This document shows positions 31,635 to 39,920 of a stretch of 51,006 nucleotides of DNA, piece after piece. Position numbers and translations under genes: made by a program. The notes under the pieces are model-generated. The model did not search any database. It was not told where the DNA came from and saw only the letters and a program-made list of their open reading frames with translations. Position 1 is the first letter of the stretch. Each line of letters begins with the position of its first letter. The stretch comes from DATKSG01 sp035531775 (lineage in GTDB: Bacteria > Actinomycetota > Acidimicrobiia > Acidimicrobiales > UBA8190), in the NCBI GenBank assembly GCA_035531775.1, contig DATKSG010000026.1, positions 1 through 51,006 of the forward strand, in the 5' to 3' direction.

Positions 31635-32195
31635 ATGCCCGCCATGGACGATGGGGGACGCGGTGCACAGGCGGCCGAGGGCGTCGAGCCGAGGCCGCAC
31701 GTAGTCGTGCTCTGCACCGGAAACGCGGCGCGCTCGGTGATGGCCGGCGCCATGTTGGAGGCGGCCGGCGTCGACGTGGATGTGACCACGGCTGGCACCC
31801 ATGTGGTCGAACGCCAGCCCATGAGCGTGCGCACCCGGGCAGCCCTGGCCGCCGTCGGCCTCGACGCCGCCGGCCACCGCAGCCGCCAACTGCGCGACGG
31901 CGACATCGAGGCGGCCGACCTGGTGATCGCCATGGCCGCCGAGCACGTGCACTTCGTCCGTCGTCGTCACCCGGCCGGCGCCGGGCGCACGGCCACCATC
32001 GCCTGGCTGGCCCGCCACCTCCCCGCCGACGGCGCGGCGTTGGCCTCGCGCATCTCGTCGATGGGCTTGGCCGCCGTTGATCCCGAGGCCCAGGGCGACG
32101 TGGCCGACCCGGCCGGGGGCACCGAGGACGACTACGTGCGATGCGCGCTCGAACTGCGCCAACTGGTTGCCGAGGTGGCCGGTCGCCTGGGCTGA
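31635..32195 (+). CDS. Low-molecular-weight protein tyrosine phosphatase family protein
   Basis: 186 residues. The phosphate-binding loop CX5R is Cys27-TGNAA-Arg33 followed by Ser, and the general acid is in the ADPAGGT segment near residue 157 (Asp-Pro). This family includes tyrosine phosphatases and arsenate reductases; the Asn-Ala-Ala loop is common in both, so the choice is open. The first 20 residues are a non-conserved extension; an ATG at 31644 may be the true start. It follows the ICMT-like gene by 81 bases and has no obvious promoter of its own. Confidence 0.87.
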   Translation: MPAMDDGGRGAQAAEGVEPRPHVVVLCTGNAARSVMAGAMLEAAGVDVDVTTAGTHVVERQPMSVRTRAALAAVGLDAAGHRSRQLRDGDIEAADLVIAMAAEHVHFVRRRHPAGAGRTATIAWLARHLPADGAALASRISSMGLAAVDPEAQGDVADPAGGTEDDYVRCALELRQLVAEVAGRLG

Positions 32196-32201
32196 CCGTG
32201 A

Positions 32202-32219
32202 GGCGACGCCAAGGTCGCC
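32202..32219. terminator. Hairpin between convergent genes
   Basis: GGCGAC-GCCAAG-GTCGCC forms a perfect 6-base-pair stem between the stops of the phosphatase and DUF4395 genes. No T-tract. Confidence 0.4.
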
Positions 32220-32235
32220 GACGAGGCGGGTGCGC

Positions 32236-32748
32236 TCAGGCGTGGACCGGGCGGCGCAGCTCCGGGTGGCGCAGCGTCACGTCGGCGCAGGCGGCACACA
32301 CTTCGTCGGGGACGAGCCCGAAGCGCATGAGCAACGAGAAGGCCCGGCACCCGAGGCACAGGCCGAACGCCGATTCGAGCAGGGCCGCCGCCGCCAGAAG
32401 GCCCACCACCACCAGCGATGCAGTGTGGGAGCCGACGACGAACCACAGCAGCAGGGCGGTGGTGCTGAAGGCGACCCCGATGGCCTGGGCGAAGCGCTTG
32501 GGGGGCCCGGCCACCAAAGTGGGCGGTCCCAGGCGCGGTGCCACCACCCGGGTGGCCAGCTGCCCGAGGGGGCTCAGGCGCGGCCCGGCCAGGACACGGG
32601 CCCAGAAGCCATAAGCCAGGGGGACGAGCAGCCAGCCCTGGCGCCAGATCAGGGTCGAAAGGCACAGCAGCACGACGCCGCCGGCCACCGACCGCGCCGC
32701 CACTTCGTTCACCGGGTTGGGGAAGCTGAAGACCTTGCGCAAGCTCAC
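32236..32748 (-). CDS. DUF4395 membrane protein
   Basis: 170 residues. It opens with FSFPNPVNEVAARSVAGG, the hallmark of DUF4395, and has four hydrophobic helices and a CLGCRAF motif near residue 131 between helices, as in the family. Two further cysteines are near the C-terminus (CAAC). DUF4395 genes often lie next to thioredoxin-like or sulfurtransferase genes, so a role in thiol chemistry is suspected but unproven. The GTG at 32748 has a TAAGCT box seven bases upstream and no ribosome binding site, suggesting a leaderless message. Confidence 0.85.
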   Translation of the reverse strand: MSLRKVFSFPNPVNEVAARSVAGGVVLLCLSTLIWRQGWLLVPLAYGFWARVLAGPRLSPLGQLATRVVAPRLGPPTLVAGPPKRFAQAIGVAFSTTALLLWFVVGSHTASLVVVGLLAAAALLESAFGLCLGCRAFSLLMRFGLVPDEVCAACADVTLRHPELRRPVHA

Positions 32749-32814
32749 GGTCGAAAGCTTACCTTATGAGTCGGGTTTCGCCCAGTGCCCCGGGAGACCG
32801 GGACGAGGCCCGGG

Positions 32815-33423
32815 TCAGTCCCGGTGCACCGAGCGGAGCCCGGCCCAGGCCAGCTCGGCCAGCCGGCGCGCTGCCCGGTCGGCGTCGGCCCCCACGGTGG
32901 TGGTCCCGGGCTCCTGCCCCACGGCCAGGAAATGGCTGCTCGCCCCTTTGGCCATGCCCACCACGGCATAGGCCAACAGGCGCCGATGTCCCTCGTCGAG
33001 GCCGGCGTCGATGAGCACGTCCACCGCCTCGGCCAGCATGTCCTCCACGTGGCGCACCGCCCTCGACAGTTCCGGGTCGTTCTGGATGTCGCTGCCGAAG
33101 AGCAACGTGAAGGCTTCGGCGTGGGTCACCACCAGGTGGAAGTAGGCGGCGAAGCCCCCCTCCACCTGCTGGCGGGGCCCGGCGGCAGCGGCTACGGCCT
33201 TGCCGATGGCCTCGAGCAACGACTGGGCCACGCTTTCGACCAGCTCAAGGTACAGAGCGCGCTTGGAGGCGAAGTGCTGGTAGAGCAGAGGCTTGGTCAC
33301 CCCGGCCGCCTCGGCTATCTCGTCCATGGTGGTGGCCTTGAAGCCACGAGCGGCGAAGTGGCCGAGGGCCACATCGAGCAGCTGCTGGCGACGCCTGTCG
33401 GCGGGCAGGCGCTTGGCCGTCAT
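32815..33423 (-). CDS. TetR/AcrR family transcriptional regulator
   Basis: 202 residues. The DNA-binding domain (8-60) ends with GVTKPLLYQHFASKRALYLEL, a clean TetR recognition helix. The C-terminal domain resembles regulators of fatty-acid or lipid genes in actinobacteria, but the ligand is not readable. The ATG at 33423 has GGAGGCG four bases upstream. The frame continues upstream without an ATG, as an artefact antisense to the glycosyltransferase region. Target genes unknown; the nearest candidates are DUF4395 downstream and the enoyl-CoA hydratase. Confidence 0.93.
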   Translation of the reverse strand: MTAKRLPADRRRQQLLDVALGHFAARGFKATTMDEIAEAAGVTKPLLYQHFASKRALYLELVESVAQSLLEAIGKAVAAAAGPRQQVEGGFAAYFHLVVTHAEAFTLLFGSDIQNDPELSRAVRHVEDMLAEAVDVLIDAGLDEGHRRLLAYAVVGMAKGASSHFLAVGQEPGTTTVGADADRAARRLAELAWAGLRSVHRD

Positions 33424-33479
33424 CGCCTCCAGCGTACCGACGGACGGCGCAGCATCCTGACCAGCGACGACGCCTGGCC

Positions 33480-34526
33480 TCAGCGACCGCCGACCACCCT
33501 GCGCACCACGGCGTCGAGTTGGGCCGGGAGGCGCTCCAAGGAGAAGTGCCGCCGGGCCACGGCCAGGTTGTGCTCGATCAGCCCGTCGTCGGGGCTCTCG
33601 AGCCACCGTGCCAGCGCGGCGGGGTCGTCGTGGGCGAACCACCTGAAGCCGGCGGCGGCCAGCTCCCTGGCCACCGGGTACGGGCCGATGGCCAGGGGCC
33701 GGCGGTGGACGGCCGACTCCACCGACGGATTCCCGAAGCCCTCCCAGGTGGAGGGGAGAGCCACCACGTCGCAGGCGGCGTAGGCATCGGCCATGGCCGA
33801 GCCGGCCCCGCCGGGGCCCGGGCCGTGCAGCACCCGGCCCTCCGCTCCGGCCAGCAGCGCCTCGAGATCGTGCTCGTAGCCGTCCTCGGCCGGCCCGAGC
33901 AGCCAGTAAGTGGCGCCCATGCCGGCGGCCAGGGCGATGGCGCCGGCCACGTTCTTGCGGGCGATGGCCCGGGTGGGCTGGAGCACGAGCCGCTCGCCGT
34001 CGGCCACCCCCAGGGCCTGGCGGGTCCGCTGTCGCTCCCCGAGCGGCGCGTCGGTATCGAAGCTGTTGCGGATCACGGTGGCGGCGAGGCCGTGGGCGGC
34101 CAGCTCGGCCCGGCTGAGCTCGTTGATGGTGACGTGGGCCCACCGGGCGTCGTGCGGTGGCGGGGGAAAGGAGGCGAAACGGGCCCGCTGCCACGGAAGG
34201 TCGTGGTGGTGCAGCACCGCCGGCCGGCCGCGCAGCACATCGGCCACCACCGCCGCCGCCGGCGGGTTGAGCGGCAACGAGCACAGGTTCTCCACCACCA
34301 CCAGGTCGGCCCGGTCCAGGGCGTCGACCACTTCGGCCCGCTCAGGCGGCTCGGCGGCGTCTATGGCCAGGCCCGGCACCAGACGGTCCACCGGCCCCGC
34401 CCCCGCCACCGTCGTCACCTGCCACCCCAGGCGACCCAGGGCCCAGGCCCACTTGGCCGCTTCCACCGACACCCCGTCCGAGCCGCCGAGTCGGAACGAC
34501 ACGAGGGCGGCGACCGGGCTGGGCAC
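33480..34526 (-). CDS. GT-B fold glycosyltransferase (family 4-like)
   Basis: 348 residues. The N-terminal half starts with VAALVSFRLGGSDGVSVEAAKWAWAL, a GT4-type donor/acceptor loop with Gly-Gly-Ser-Asp-Gly (shown as LGGSDG). The C-terminal half has QPTRAIARKN near 185 and the E-x7-E motif in STWEGFGNPSVESAVH near 280-290, which binds the sugar nucleotide. The acceptor is unknown. The GTG at 34526 is preferred over a TTG at 34535: a TAGGTT box ends seven bases before it, and there is no ribosome binding site. It diverges from the enoyl-CoA hydratase gene across 62 bases. No other polysaccharide genes adjoin except gmd 0.9 kb away. Confidence 0.85.
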   Translation of the reverse strand: MPSPVAALVSFRLGGSDGVSVEAAKWAWALGRLGWQVTTVAGAGPVDRLVPGLAIDAAEPPERAEVVDALDRADLVVVENLCSLPLNPPAAAVVADVLRGRPAVLHHHDLPWQRARFASFPPPPHDARWAHVTINELSRAELAAHGLAATVIRNSFDTDAPLGERQRTRQALGVADGERLVLQPTRAIARKNVAGAIALAAGMGATYWLLGPAEDGYEHDLEALLAGAEGRVLHGPGPGGAGSAMADAYAACDVVALPSTWEGFGNPSVESAVHRRPLAIGPYPVARELAAAGFRWFAHDDPAALARWLESPDDGLIEHNLAVARRHFSLERLPAQLDAVVRRVVGGR

Positions 34527-34533
34527 GCCGGGC

Positions 34534-34581
34534 AACCTACCGGGCCCCGGCAGGCGGCCTGCTTCGGCCCGGCACTACCGT
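34534..34581. promoter_or_regulatory. Divergent -10 boxes for the glycosyltransferase and enoyl-CoA hydratase genes
   Basis: TAGGTT on the minus strand (34539-34534) ends seven bases before the glycosyltransferase GTG. TACCGT on the plus strand (34576-34581) ends seven bases before the hydratase ATG. Both distances fit leaderless transcription. No consensus -35 is visible. Confidence 0.45.
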
Positions 34582-34588
34582 CGCAGCG

Positions 34589-35368
34589 ATGAGCGAGGTC
34601 CTCTACGAGGCCGAAGGCGGGGTGGCCCGGGTCACCATCAACCGTCCCGAGCGCCGCAACGCCATGTCCTGGTCGGTTATAGGCGGCCTGCGCCAGGCCG
34701 TGGCCCAGGCCAAGGAGGATCACGACGTGGGTGTCGTGGTCCTGGCCGGCGCCGGGGACGCCGCCTTCTGCTCGGGGGCCGACCTCGGCGCCATGGCCGA
34801 CGGGGCCGAGGGCTTCGTCGACGTGCACCAAGCCCGCGGCGAGCTGGCCGGGCTCTTCGGCGACCTGTGGGGCCTGGGCAAGCCCACGGTGGCCCGGGTG
34901 CAGGGGTGGGCCATGGCCGGCGGGTTCGGGCTGGCGCTGGCCTGCGACATGGTGGTCGCCTCGGAACGGGCCCGCTTCGGCGCCCCCGAGATCAACGTGG
35001 GCTTGTGGCCGTTCATGATCACGGTGCCACTCATGCGGTCCATGGCCCCGAAGAAGGCGCTCGAGCTCATGCTCACCGGACGCGTCGTCGATGCCACCGA
35101 GGCCGACCGGCTGGGTTTCGTGAACCGGGTGGTGCCCCATGACGAGCTCGACGGCGCCGTCGACGCGCTGGCAGCGGCCTTGGCCGGCAAGTCACCGTCG
35201 GTGATGAAGCTCGGGCGCGACGCGTTCTACGCTGTGTGGGACATGGCGGCACGCGATGCGCTGGTCCACCTCCACGCCATGTTGACCCTCACCACCCAGA
35301 CCGAGGACGCCGCCGAGGGGATCGCCGCCTTCCTCGACAAGCGCCCACCGCGATGGGCCGGACGTTGA
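34589..35368 (+). CDS. Enoyl-CoA hydratase/isomerase family protein
   Basis: 259 residues, crotonase fold. The two oxyanion-hole segments are FCSGADLGAM near 66 and GWAMAGGFGLALACD near 109. The first catalytic Glu position is kept in FGAPEINVGLWP near 135; the second is not obvious, so isomerase, hydratase or other crotonase chemistry cannot be separated. It probably acts on fatty or aromatic acyl-CoA. The ATG has no ribosome binding site but lies seven bases after a TACCGT box. gmd follows after only ten bases, a curious pair in one transcript. Confidence 0.92.
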   Translation: MSEVLYEAEGGVARVTINRPERRNAMSWSVIGGLRQAVAQAKEDHDVGVVVLAGAGDAAFCSGADLGAMADGAEGFVDVHQARGELAGLFGDLWGLGKPTVARVQGWAMAGGFGLALACDMVVASERARFGAPEINVGLWPFMITVPLMRSMAPKKALELMLTGRVVDATEADRLGFVNRVVPHDELDGAVDALAAALAGKSPSVMKLGRDAFYAVWDMAARDALVHLHAMLTLTTQTEDAAEGIAAFLDKRPPRWAGR

Positions 35369-35378
35369 ATCGGGAGCC

Positions 35379-36350
35379 ATGCCCAAACGAGCACTGATCA
35401 CAGGGATCACCGGACAGGACGGCTCCTACCTGGCCGAGCTGCTGCTGGAGGAAGGGTACGAGGTGGTGGGCATGGTGCGCCGCTCCTCGACGCTCAACTT
35501 CGAGCGCATCGCCCACATCCAGGACCGCCTGACCCTGGCCGCCGGCGACCTTCTCGACGAGGTCTCGCTCATCGGGATCCTGCGCGAGCACCGGCCGGAG
35601 GAGGTCTACAACTTGGCGGCCCAGTCCTTCGTGCAGACGTCGTGGGGTCAGCCGGTGCTCACCGGTGAGACCACCGCCCTCGGGGTGACCCGCATTCTCG
35701 ACGCCATCCGCATCGTCGATCCCGAGATCCGCTTCTACCAGGCCTCGTCGTCGGAGATGTTCGGCAAGGTGGCCGAGGTGCCCCAGACCGAGCGCACCCC
35801 CTTCTACCCGCGCAGCCCGTATGGCGTGGCCAAGGTCTACGGGCACTGGATCACGGTCAACTACCGCGAGAGCTACGGGCTGCATGCGTCGTCAGGGATG
35901 CTGTTCAACCACGAGAGCCCCCGGCGCGGCCTCGAGTTCGTAACGCGCAAGGTCACCCACGCTGTGGCCCGCATCGCCTGCGGCATCGACGAGAAGCTGC
36001 CACTCGGGAACCTCGACTCGCAGCGCGACTGGGGGTTCGCAGGCGACTACGTGCGGGCCATGTGGCTCATGCTGCAGCGCGACGAGCCCGACGATTTCGT
36101 GGTGGCCACCGGTGAGACGCACTCCGTGCGCGATCTGTGCGAGATCGCCTTCGCCCACGCCGGCCTGGACTGGGCCGAGCACGTCGTCATCGACGAGCGG
36201 TTCCTGCGCCCGGCCGAGGTGGACCTCTTGATCGGCGACCCCACCCGGGCGCGCCAGGAGCTCGGTTGGGAGCAGACGGTGGACTTCCCCCACCTGGTTG
36301 CCATGATGGTCGACGCCGACCTGGAGCTCGTGCGCTCGGCCGGGCGCTGA
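35379..36350 (+). CDS. gmd: GDP-mannose 4,6-dehydratase
   Basis: 323 residues of the extended short-chain dehydrogenase family. It converts GDP-mannose to GDP-4-keto-6-deoxymannose, precursor of fucose, rhamnose and perosamine sugars. The NADP motif is GITGQDGSY (9-17), the catalytic Tyr and Lys are in SPYGVAKVYG near 148-152, and the specific NHESPRRGLEFVTRK segment near 187-201 identifies Gmd rather than a general epimerase. The protein is slightly shorter than most Gmd at the C-terminus. No GDP-fucose synthase gene follows; the next gene starts the cytochrome c operon after 25 bases. GGGAG precedes the ATG. Confidence 0.93.
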   Translation: MPKRALITGITGQDGSYLAELLLEEGYEVVGMVRRSSTLNFERIAHIQDRLTLAAGDLLDEVSLIGILREHRPEEVYNLAAQSFVQTSWGQPVLTGETTALGVTRILDAIRIVDPEIRFYQASSSEMFGKVAEVPQTERTPFYPRSPYGVAKVYGHWITVNYRESYGLHASSGMLFNHESPRRGLEFVTRKVTHAVARIACGIDEKLPLGNLDSQRDWGFAGDYVRAMWLMLQRDEPDDFVVATGETHSVRDLCEIAFAHAGLDWAEHVVIDERFLRPAEVDLLIGDPTRARQELGWEQTVDFPHLVAMMVDADLELVRSAGR

Positions 36351-36375
36351 GCCCCCCGGCGGCCAGGTCGGGGCC

Positions 36376-37143
36376 TTGAGCACCGTGCCCGCCGTCATCA
36401 CCGCCGACCCCCTGGGCGTGCTCGTCGCCTTCGGCGCCGGGATGCTGTCGTTCCTCTCTCCCTGCGTGCTGCCGCTGGTGCCGGGGTACGTGTCGATGGT
36501 CTCGGGGCTATCGGCGGCCGAGCTGGAGCAGGGACGGCCCACCGACCGCGGCGCATTGCTGCGCGGGATCCTCGGATTCGTGGCCGGGTTCACCGTCGTG
36601 TTCACGGCCCTTGGTGCGGCCGCTTCGAGCGTCGGGCGCCTGCTACTGGACCACCAGCGGGGCCTCGACCTCGCCGCCGGTGTGGCCATCGTCGTCATGG
36701 GCCTGTGGTTGGCCGGGGTGGGCACGCCCCGGCTCTTTCTCTCCGAGCGGCGCTTCCACCCCCGACCGAGCCGCTTGGGGCGGTGGGCGCCGCCGGTCAT
36801 GGGCATGGCCTTCGCCTTCGGGTGGACGCCGTGCATAGGGCCGGTACTCGGGGGCGTCCTGGGCCTGGCCGCCGAGCGGGCCACGCTGGCCTCGGGCCTC
36901 GTGTTGTTGGTGGCCTACTCCCTCGGGCTCGGTGTCCCCTTCCTGGCCACGGGGCTGGCCTTCGGCCGCCTGACTGCAGCCATGGCCCGGGTGCGCCGGC
37001 GCTTGTGGGTGGTGGACCTGGTGGCCGGCTCGGCCCTGGTCGCCTTCGGGGTGCTGCTGTTGAGCGGGAACCTGCACTGGCTGTCGGCGGCGGTGGCGGC
37101 GCTGCTCCGGGACATCGGCCTCGGGCGTCTCAGCGTGAGCTGA
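36376..37143 (+). CDS. ccdA: CcdA-type thiol-disulfide membrane transporter
   Basis: 255 residues with six helices, the DsbD membrane core without its outer domains. The redox cysteines are Cys30 (LSPCVLPLVPG) and Cys153 (GWTPCIGP), one in each inverted half. It moves electrons from cytoplasmic thioredoxin to the outer face, here presumably to CcmG and CcmH so that apocytochrome cysteines are reduced before heme attachment. The start is a TTG at 36376 (a GTG at 36385 is possible). It opens the Ccm operon, 34 bases before ccmA. Confidence 0.93.
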   Translation: MSTVPAVITADPLGVLVAFGAGMLSFLSPCVLPLVPGYVSMVSGLSAAELEQGRPTDRGALLRGILGFVAGFTVVFTALGAAASSVGRLLLDHQRGLDLAAGVAIVVMGLWLAGVGTPRLFLSERRFHPRPSRLGRWAPPVMGMAFAFGWTPCIGPVLGGVLGLAAERATLASGLVLLVAYSLGLGVPFLATGLAFGRLTAAMARVRRRLWVVDLVAGSALVAFGVLLLSGNLHWLSAAVAALLRDIGLGRLSVS

Positions 37144-37177
37144 CCCGCTTGGTCAGCGAGGGCACCGCCCTCGTAGC

Positions 37178-37873
37178 ATGGTCCAGCCCATGGCCCCTGC
37201 TGTCCTCCTCCGAGCCGTCGTCGCGCTGACCGGGCGGTTCCCGGCCCTGGCCGGCGTCGACCTGACCGTGGAAGCGGGCCAGGTGGTGGTGCTCGAGGGA
37301 GCCAACGGTGCCGGCAAGACCAGCTTGCTGCGGGTGTGTGCCGGCTTGCTGCCCGTAACGAGCGGTCAGGCCGAGGTGCTGGGCCTCGACGCCGGGCGCC
37401 ATGTGCGGTCGGTGCGTCGCAGCGTCGGCCTGCTCGGGCACGCGCCCTCGCTCTATGACGATCTGACGGTGTTCGAGAACGTGCGCTTCTCCGTGCGCGC
37501 CGCCGGCAGCGGCGAGGAGCGGGTGGAGGAGGCGCTGGCGCTGTTCGGCCTGGACGGGCGCCTTCGCCGCACCGGCGCGGCCCGCTTGTCAGCCGGCCAG
37601 CGCCGCCGCGTGGCCTTGGCCACCCTGGTGGCCCGCGCCCCCCAGTTGTGGTTGCTCGACGAGCCCCATGCCGCCCTGGACGCCGAGGCTCGGGAGCTCC
37701 TGGCCCGGGTCCTCACCGCCGCCGTAGCCGGTGGCGCCACCGCTCTCATCGCCTCGCACGAGCCGGCGTCGTCATTGCCGTTGGCCGATCGGGTCGTGTC
37801 CCTGGCCGGCGGTCGCGTGGTGGCCAGTGGGCCGGCCGCCGCCCCTCGACGCAGCGACGCCCATGTGGCGTGA
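37178..37873 (+). CDS. ccmA: Cytochrome c biogenesis ATP-binding protein CcmA
   Basis: 231 residues, one ABC ATPase domain. Walker A is GANGAGKTS near 41-49, the signature is LSAGQRRRVALA, Walker B is LWLLDEPHAALD, and the switch His is in IASHEP. With CcmB and CcmC it powers release of heme-loaded CcmE. The first ATG (37178) lies inside a TAGCAT sequence; a second ATG at 37190 gives a start closer to other CcmA proteins and may be the real one. The last 11 bases overlap ccmB. Confidence 0.93.
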   Translation: MVQPMAPAVLLRAVVALTGRFPALAGVDLTVEAGQVVVLEGANGAGKTSLLRVCAGLLPVTSGQAEVLGLDAGRHVRSVRRSVGLLGHAPSLYDDLTVFENVRFSVRAAGSGEERVEEALALFGLDGRLRRTGAARLSAGQRRRVALATLVARAPQLWLLDEPHAALDAEARELLARVLTAAVAGGATALIASHEPASSLPLADRVVSLAGGRVVASGPAAAPRRSDAHVA

Positions 37874-38534
37874 CGCCGCGCTGGTGGCCGGCAAGGACCT
37901 CCGCATCGAGGCCCGTTCCCGGGTGGTGCTGCACCAGGTGGCTCCCTTCGCCGTGCTGGTCCTGGTGCTCTTTGCCTTCGCGCTCGGCCCCGGGCGCGGC
38001 CCCATGGTGCACGCCGCTCCCGGCCTGTTCTGGGTGGCGGTCCTCTTCGCCACCGTGATCGCCGTGCAGCGCAGCTACGGAGTCGAGTCGACCGAGGCGA
38101 CGCGCGACGGGCTACGAATGTCGGGCCTCGACCCGGCCGGGATCTTCCTGGGCAAGGCGGCCGCCTTGGCGGCCGTGCTCGTAGTGCTCGAGGTCCTCCT
38201 AGGCGTCGGGGTGGTGCTGTTCTACGGCGCCTCTGTGCACTCCTTCGGCGAGCTGGCGGTGGCATCGGTCGCCGGCACGGTGGGGCTGGCTGCCGTCGGC
38301 ACGCTCTACGGCGCCCTGTCGAGCGGCCTGCGCGCTCGCGAGACCCTGCTGCCGCTGCTGCTCATGCCGGTGGCCGCGCCGGTGTTGCTGGCTGGTACCC
38401 GGGCGTGGCAGGCCGCGCTCGGCACCTCCGGAGCCGGAGCTGGAGATCCCTGGTTGCGCCTGCTCGTGGTGTTCGCCGCCGTGTACCTGGCCCTCGGGGT
38501 CGTCATCTTCGGCCCGCTGCAGGAGGCGGCGTGA
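37863..38534 (+). CDS. ccmB: Heme exporter permease CcmB
   Basis: 223 residues, six hydrophobic helices, the normal CcmB length. It starts with WRDAALVAGKDLRIEARSR, a cytoplasmic amphipathic opening typical of CcmB (compare KELR-type starts), and contains the family segment GLRMSGLDPAGIFLGKA near 80-97. It is the membrane partner of CcmA. The ATG is inside the end of ccmA, and its stop overlaps the start of ccmC as GTGA; the frame is open further upstream, but only as a shadow of ccmA. Confidence 0.92.
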   Translation: MWRDAALVAGKDLRIEARSRVVLHQVAPFAVLVLVLFAFALGPGRGPMVHAAPGLFWVAVLFATVIAVQRSYGVESTEATRDGLRMSGLDPAGIFLGKAAALAAVLVVLEVLLGVGVVLFYGASVHSFGELAVASVAGTVGLAAVGTLYGALSSGLRARETLLPLLLMPVAAPVLLAGTRAWQAALGTSGAGAGDPWLRLLVVFAAVYLALGVVIFGPLQEAA

Positions 38535-39295
38535 GCGCCGTGGCCGTGGCGCGCCGCCACCGCCTCACTTCGGTGGTTGGGGCCGTCGGGCTCATCACCC
38601 TCGGCCTCACCGTATGGCTCGGGTTGTGGGTGACCCCGCCCGACAAGGTCCAAGGCGACCTGGTGCGCCTGGTCTACCTGCATCCACCCATTGCATGGGT
38701 GGCGCTCTATCTCGCCTTCGGGATCGCCGCCCTGGCCAGCGTCCTGTGGCTGTGGCCGCGCACGCGCAGTGCGATGTGGGACCGGCTGGCGGTGTCGTCC
38801 ATGGAGGTGGGGGTCGTCTTCACGGCGCTCACGCTGGTCACCGGCTCCATCTGGGGGCGCCCGACCTGGGGGGTGTGGTGGGCGTGGGATGCCCGACTCA
38901 CCTCCACGGCGCTGCTGCTGGTCCTGCAGCTGGGCTACGTCGCCCTTCGGCGGATCCCGTCCGACACCGAGGCCCGGGCCCGACGCAGTGCGGTGGCTGG
39001 CGTCATCGCCGCCGTCGACGTTCCCATCGTCCACTTCTCTGTCAACTGGTGGCGCACCCTTCACCAGGGGGCCACCGTGCTCAACGCCAACTTGTCGCCC
39101 ACCATCCATGGGGCCATGGCATGGACCCTGTTGCTGGGGTTCGTATCGGTCACCCTCGTCTTCGTCTGGATGTTGGCCGTGCGCTACCGAATCGAGACAC
39201 TGGGCGACATGGTCGAGGGAGCCGACCTCGACACGGCCCTGGCCGAGAGGTGGGCAGAGGGGGCAGTGCCCGAGCCCGCCCCGACAGCGTCATGA
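38531..39295 (+). CDS. ccmC: Heme handling protein CcmC
   Basis: 254 residues, six helices. The tryptophan-rich heme loop reads WGVWWAWDARLTS (113-125). The external histidines are His51 (YLHPPIAW) and His178 or His168 (VHFSVNWWRTLHQG). It loads heme onto CcmE. The GTG at 38531 has AGGAGG eight bases upstream, within ccmB. It overlaps ccmD by four bases (ATGA). The WAWD-His pattern is shared with CcsA, but the neighbours CcmA, B, E and F identify CcmC. Confidence 0.94.
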   Translation: MSAVAVARRHRLTSVVGAVGLITLGLTVWLGLWVTPPDKVQGDLVRLVYLHPPIAWVALYLAFGIAALASVLWLWPRTRSAMWDRLAVSSMEVGVVFTALTLVTGSIWGRPTWGVWWAWDARLTSTALLLVLQLGYVALRRIPSDTEARARRSAVAGVIAAVDVPIVHFSVNWWRTLHQGATVLNANLSPTIHGAMAWTLLLGFVSVTLVFVWMLAVRYRIETLGDMVEGADLDTALAERWAEGAVPEPAPTAS

Positions 39296-39420
39296 GCTAC
39301 ATCGACGCCGGCTACGCCGTCGCCCTCAGCGTCATGGCCGGTTACGGCGCCCTGTTGGTGTGGCGCCGTCGCCGCCTCGAGCGCGCCGTCGCCTCAGCTG
39401 ACCACCGGCCTGTCACGTGA
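39292..39420 (+). CDS. ccmD: CcmD-like small membrane protein
   Basis: 42 residues: a short outer start (MSYIDAGYA), one membrane helix (about 8-25) and a basic cytoplasmic tail (VWRRRRLERAV). This is exactly the plan of CcmD, which links CcmC to CcmE and the CcmAB ATPase. The sequence is poorly conserved in all CcmD proteins, so the call rests on size, topology and position. Four-base overlaps join it to ccmC (ATGA) and ccmE (GTGA). Easily missed because of its size. Confidence 0.85.
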   Translation: MSYIDAGYAVALSVMAGYGALLVWRRRRLERAVASADHRPVT

Positions 39421-39920
39421 GCGCGCTCGACACCCCGCCGCGCTCGGACGCCGCCTCCGAAGGGGGGTCGATGACGGTGCCACCGTCGCCTCCGCCGCAC
39501 CATCGGCGCGCCAGGCTCCGTTACGTGGTGGTCGGGGTCGTGTTCGCCGGGGCGTTCGCCTTCTTACTGGCCAAGGGCCTCGGGGGGTCCCTCGACTACT
39601 TCGACACCGTGGACCAGGCCATTGCCCACAAGGCAGAGCTCGGCACCCAGACCTTCCGGCTCGAGGGGTTGGTGGTGCCCGGCACGGTGGTGCGCACCGG
39701 GCAGGGCGTCGATTTCACGGCGGCCGGCACCATCCACCGGGTCCACGTGGTCAATGTCGGGAACCCCCCGCAGCTCTTCCAGCCCGATGTGCCCGTGGTC
39801 GTGGTCGGGCACTTCAGCGGCTCGACGTTCGTGTCCGACCAGATCATCGTGGACCACAGCGCTCAGTACATCGAGCAGAACCCGACCAGAGTGCGCGCCC
39901 CGGACGGCACGAGCCGATGA
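39417..39920 (+). CDS. ccmE: Heme chaperone CcmE
   Basis: 167 residues. A Pro-rich cytoplasmic start, a membrane anchor (about 36-53) and an OB-fold domain outside (65-155). The heme-binding His147 and Tyr151 are in DHSAQYIEQNP, the HxxxY motif of classical CcmE rather than the Cys variant seen in some archaea and other bacteria. It receives heme from CcmC and gives it to CcmF. It starts with GTG overlapping the ccmD stop, and its own stop overlaps ccmF. Confidence 0.94.
   Translation: MSALDTPPRSDAASEGGSMTVPPSPPPHHRRARLRYVVVGVVFAGAFAFLLAKGLGGSLDYFDTVDQAIAHKAELGTQTFRLEGLVVPGTVVRTGQGVDFTAAGTIHRVHVVNVGNPPQLFQPDVPVVVVGHFSGSTFVSDQIIVDHSAQYIEQNPTRVRAPDGTSR

Noticed and set aside
33424..34284. Extension of the TetR frame upstream to give a 489-residue protein
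   Set aside because: The extra part is a shadow of the glycosyltransferase gene, and a good ribosome binding site precedes the ATG at 33423.
38531..39295. Reading the CcmC gene as CcsA of System II
   Set aside because: The WAWD loop is shared, but no ResB/Ccs1 gene is present, and CcmA, B, D, E, F, G and H surround it.
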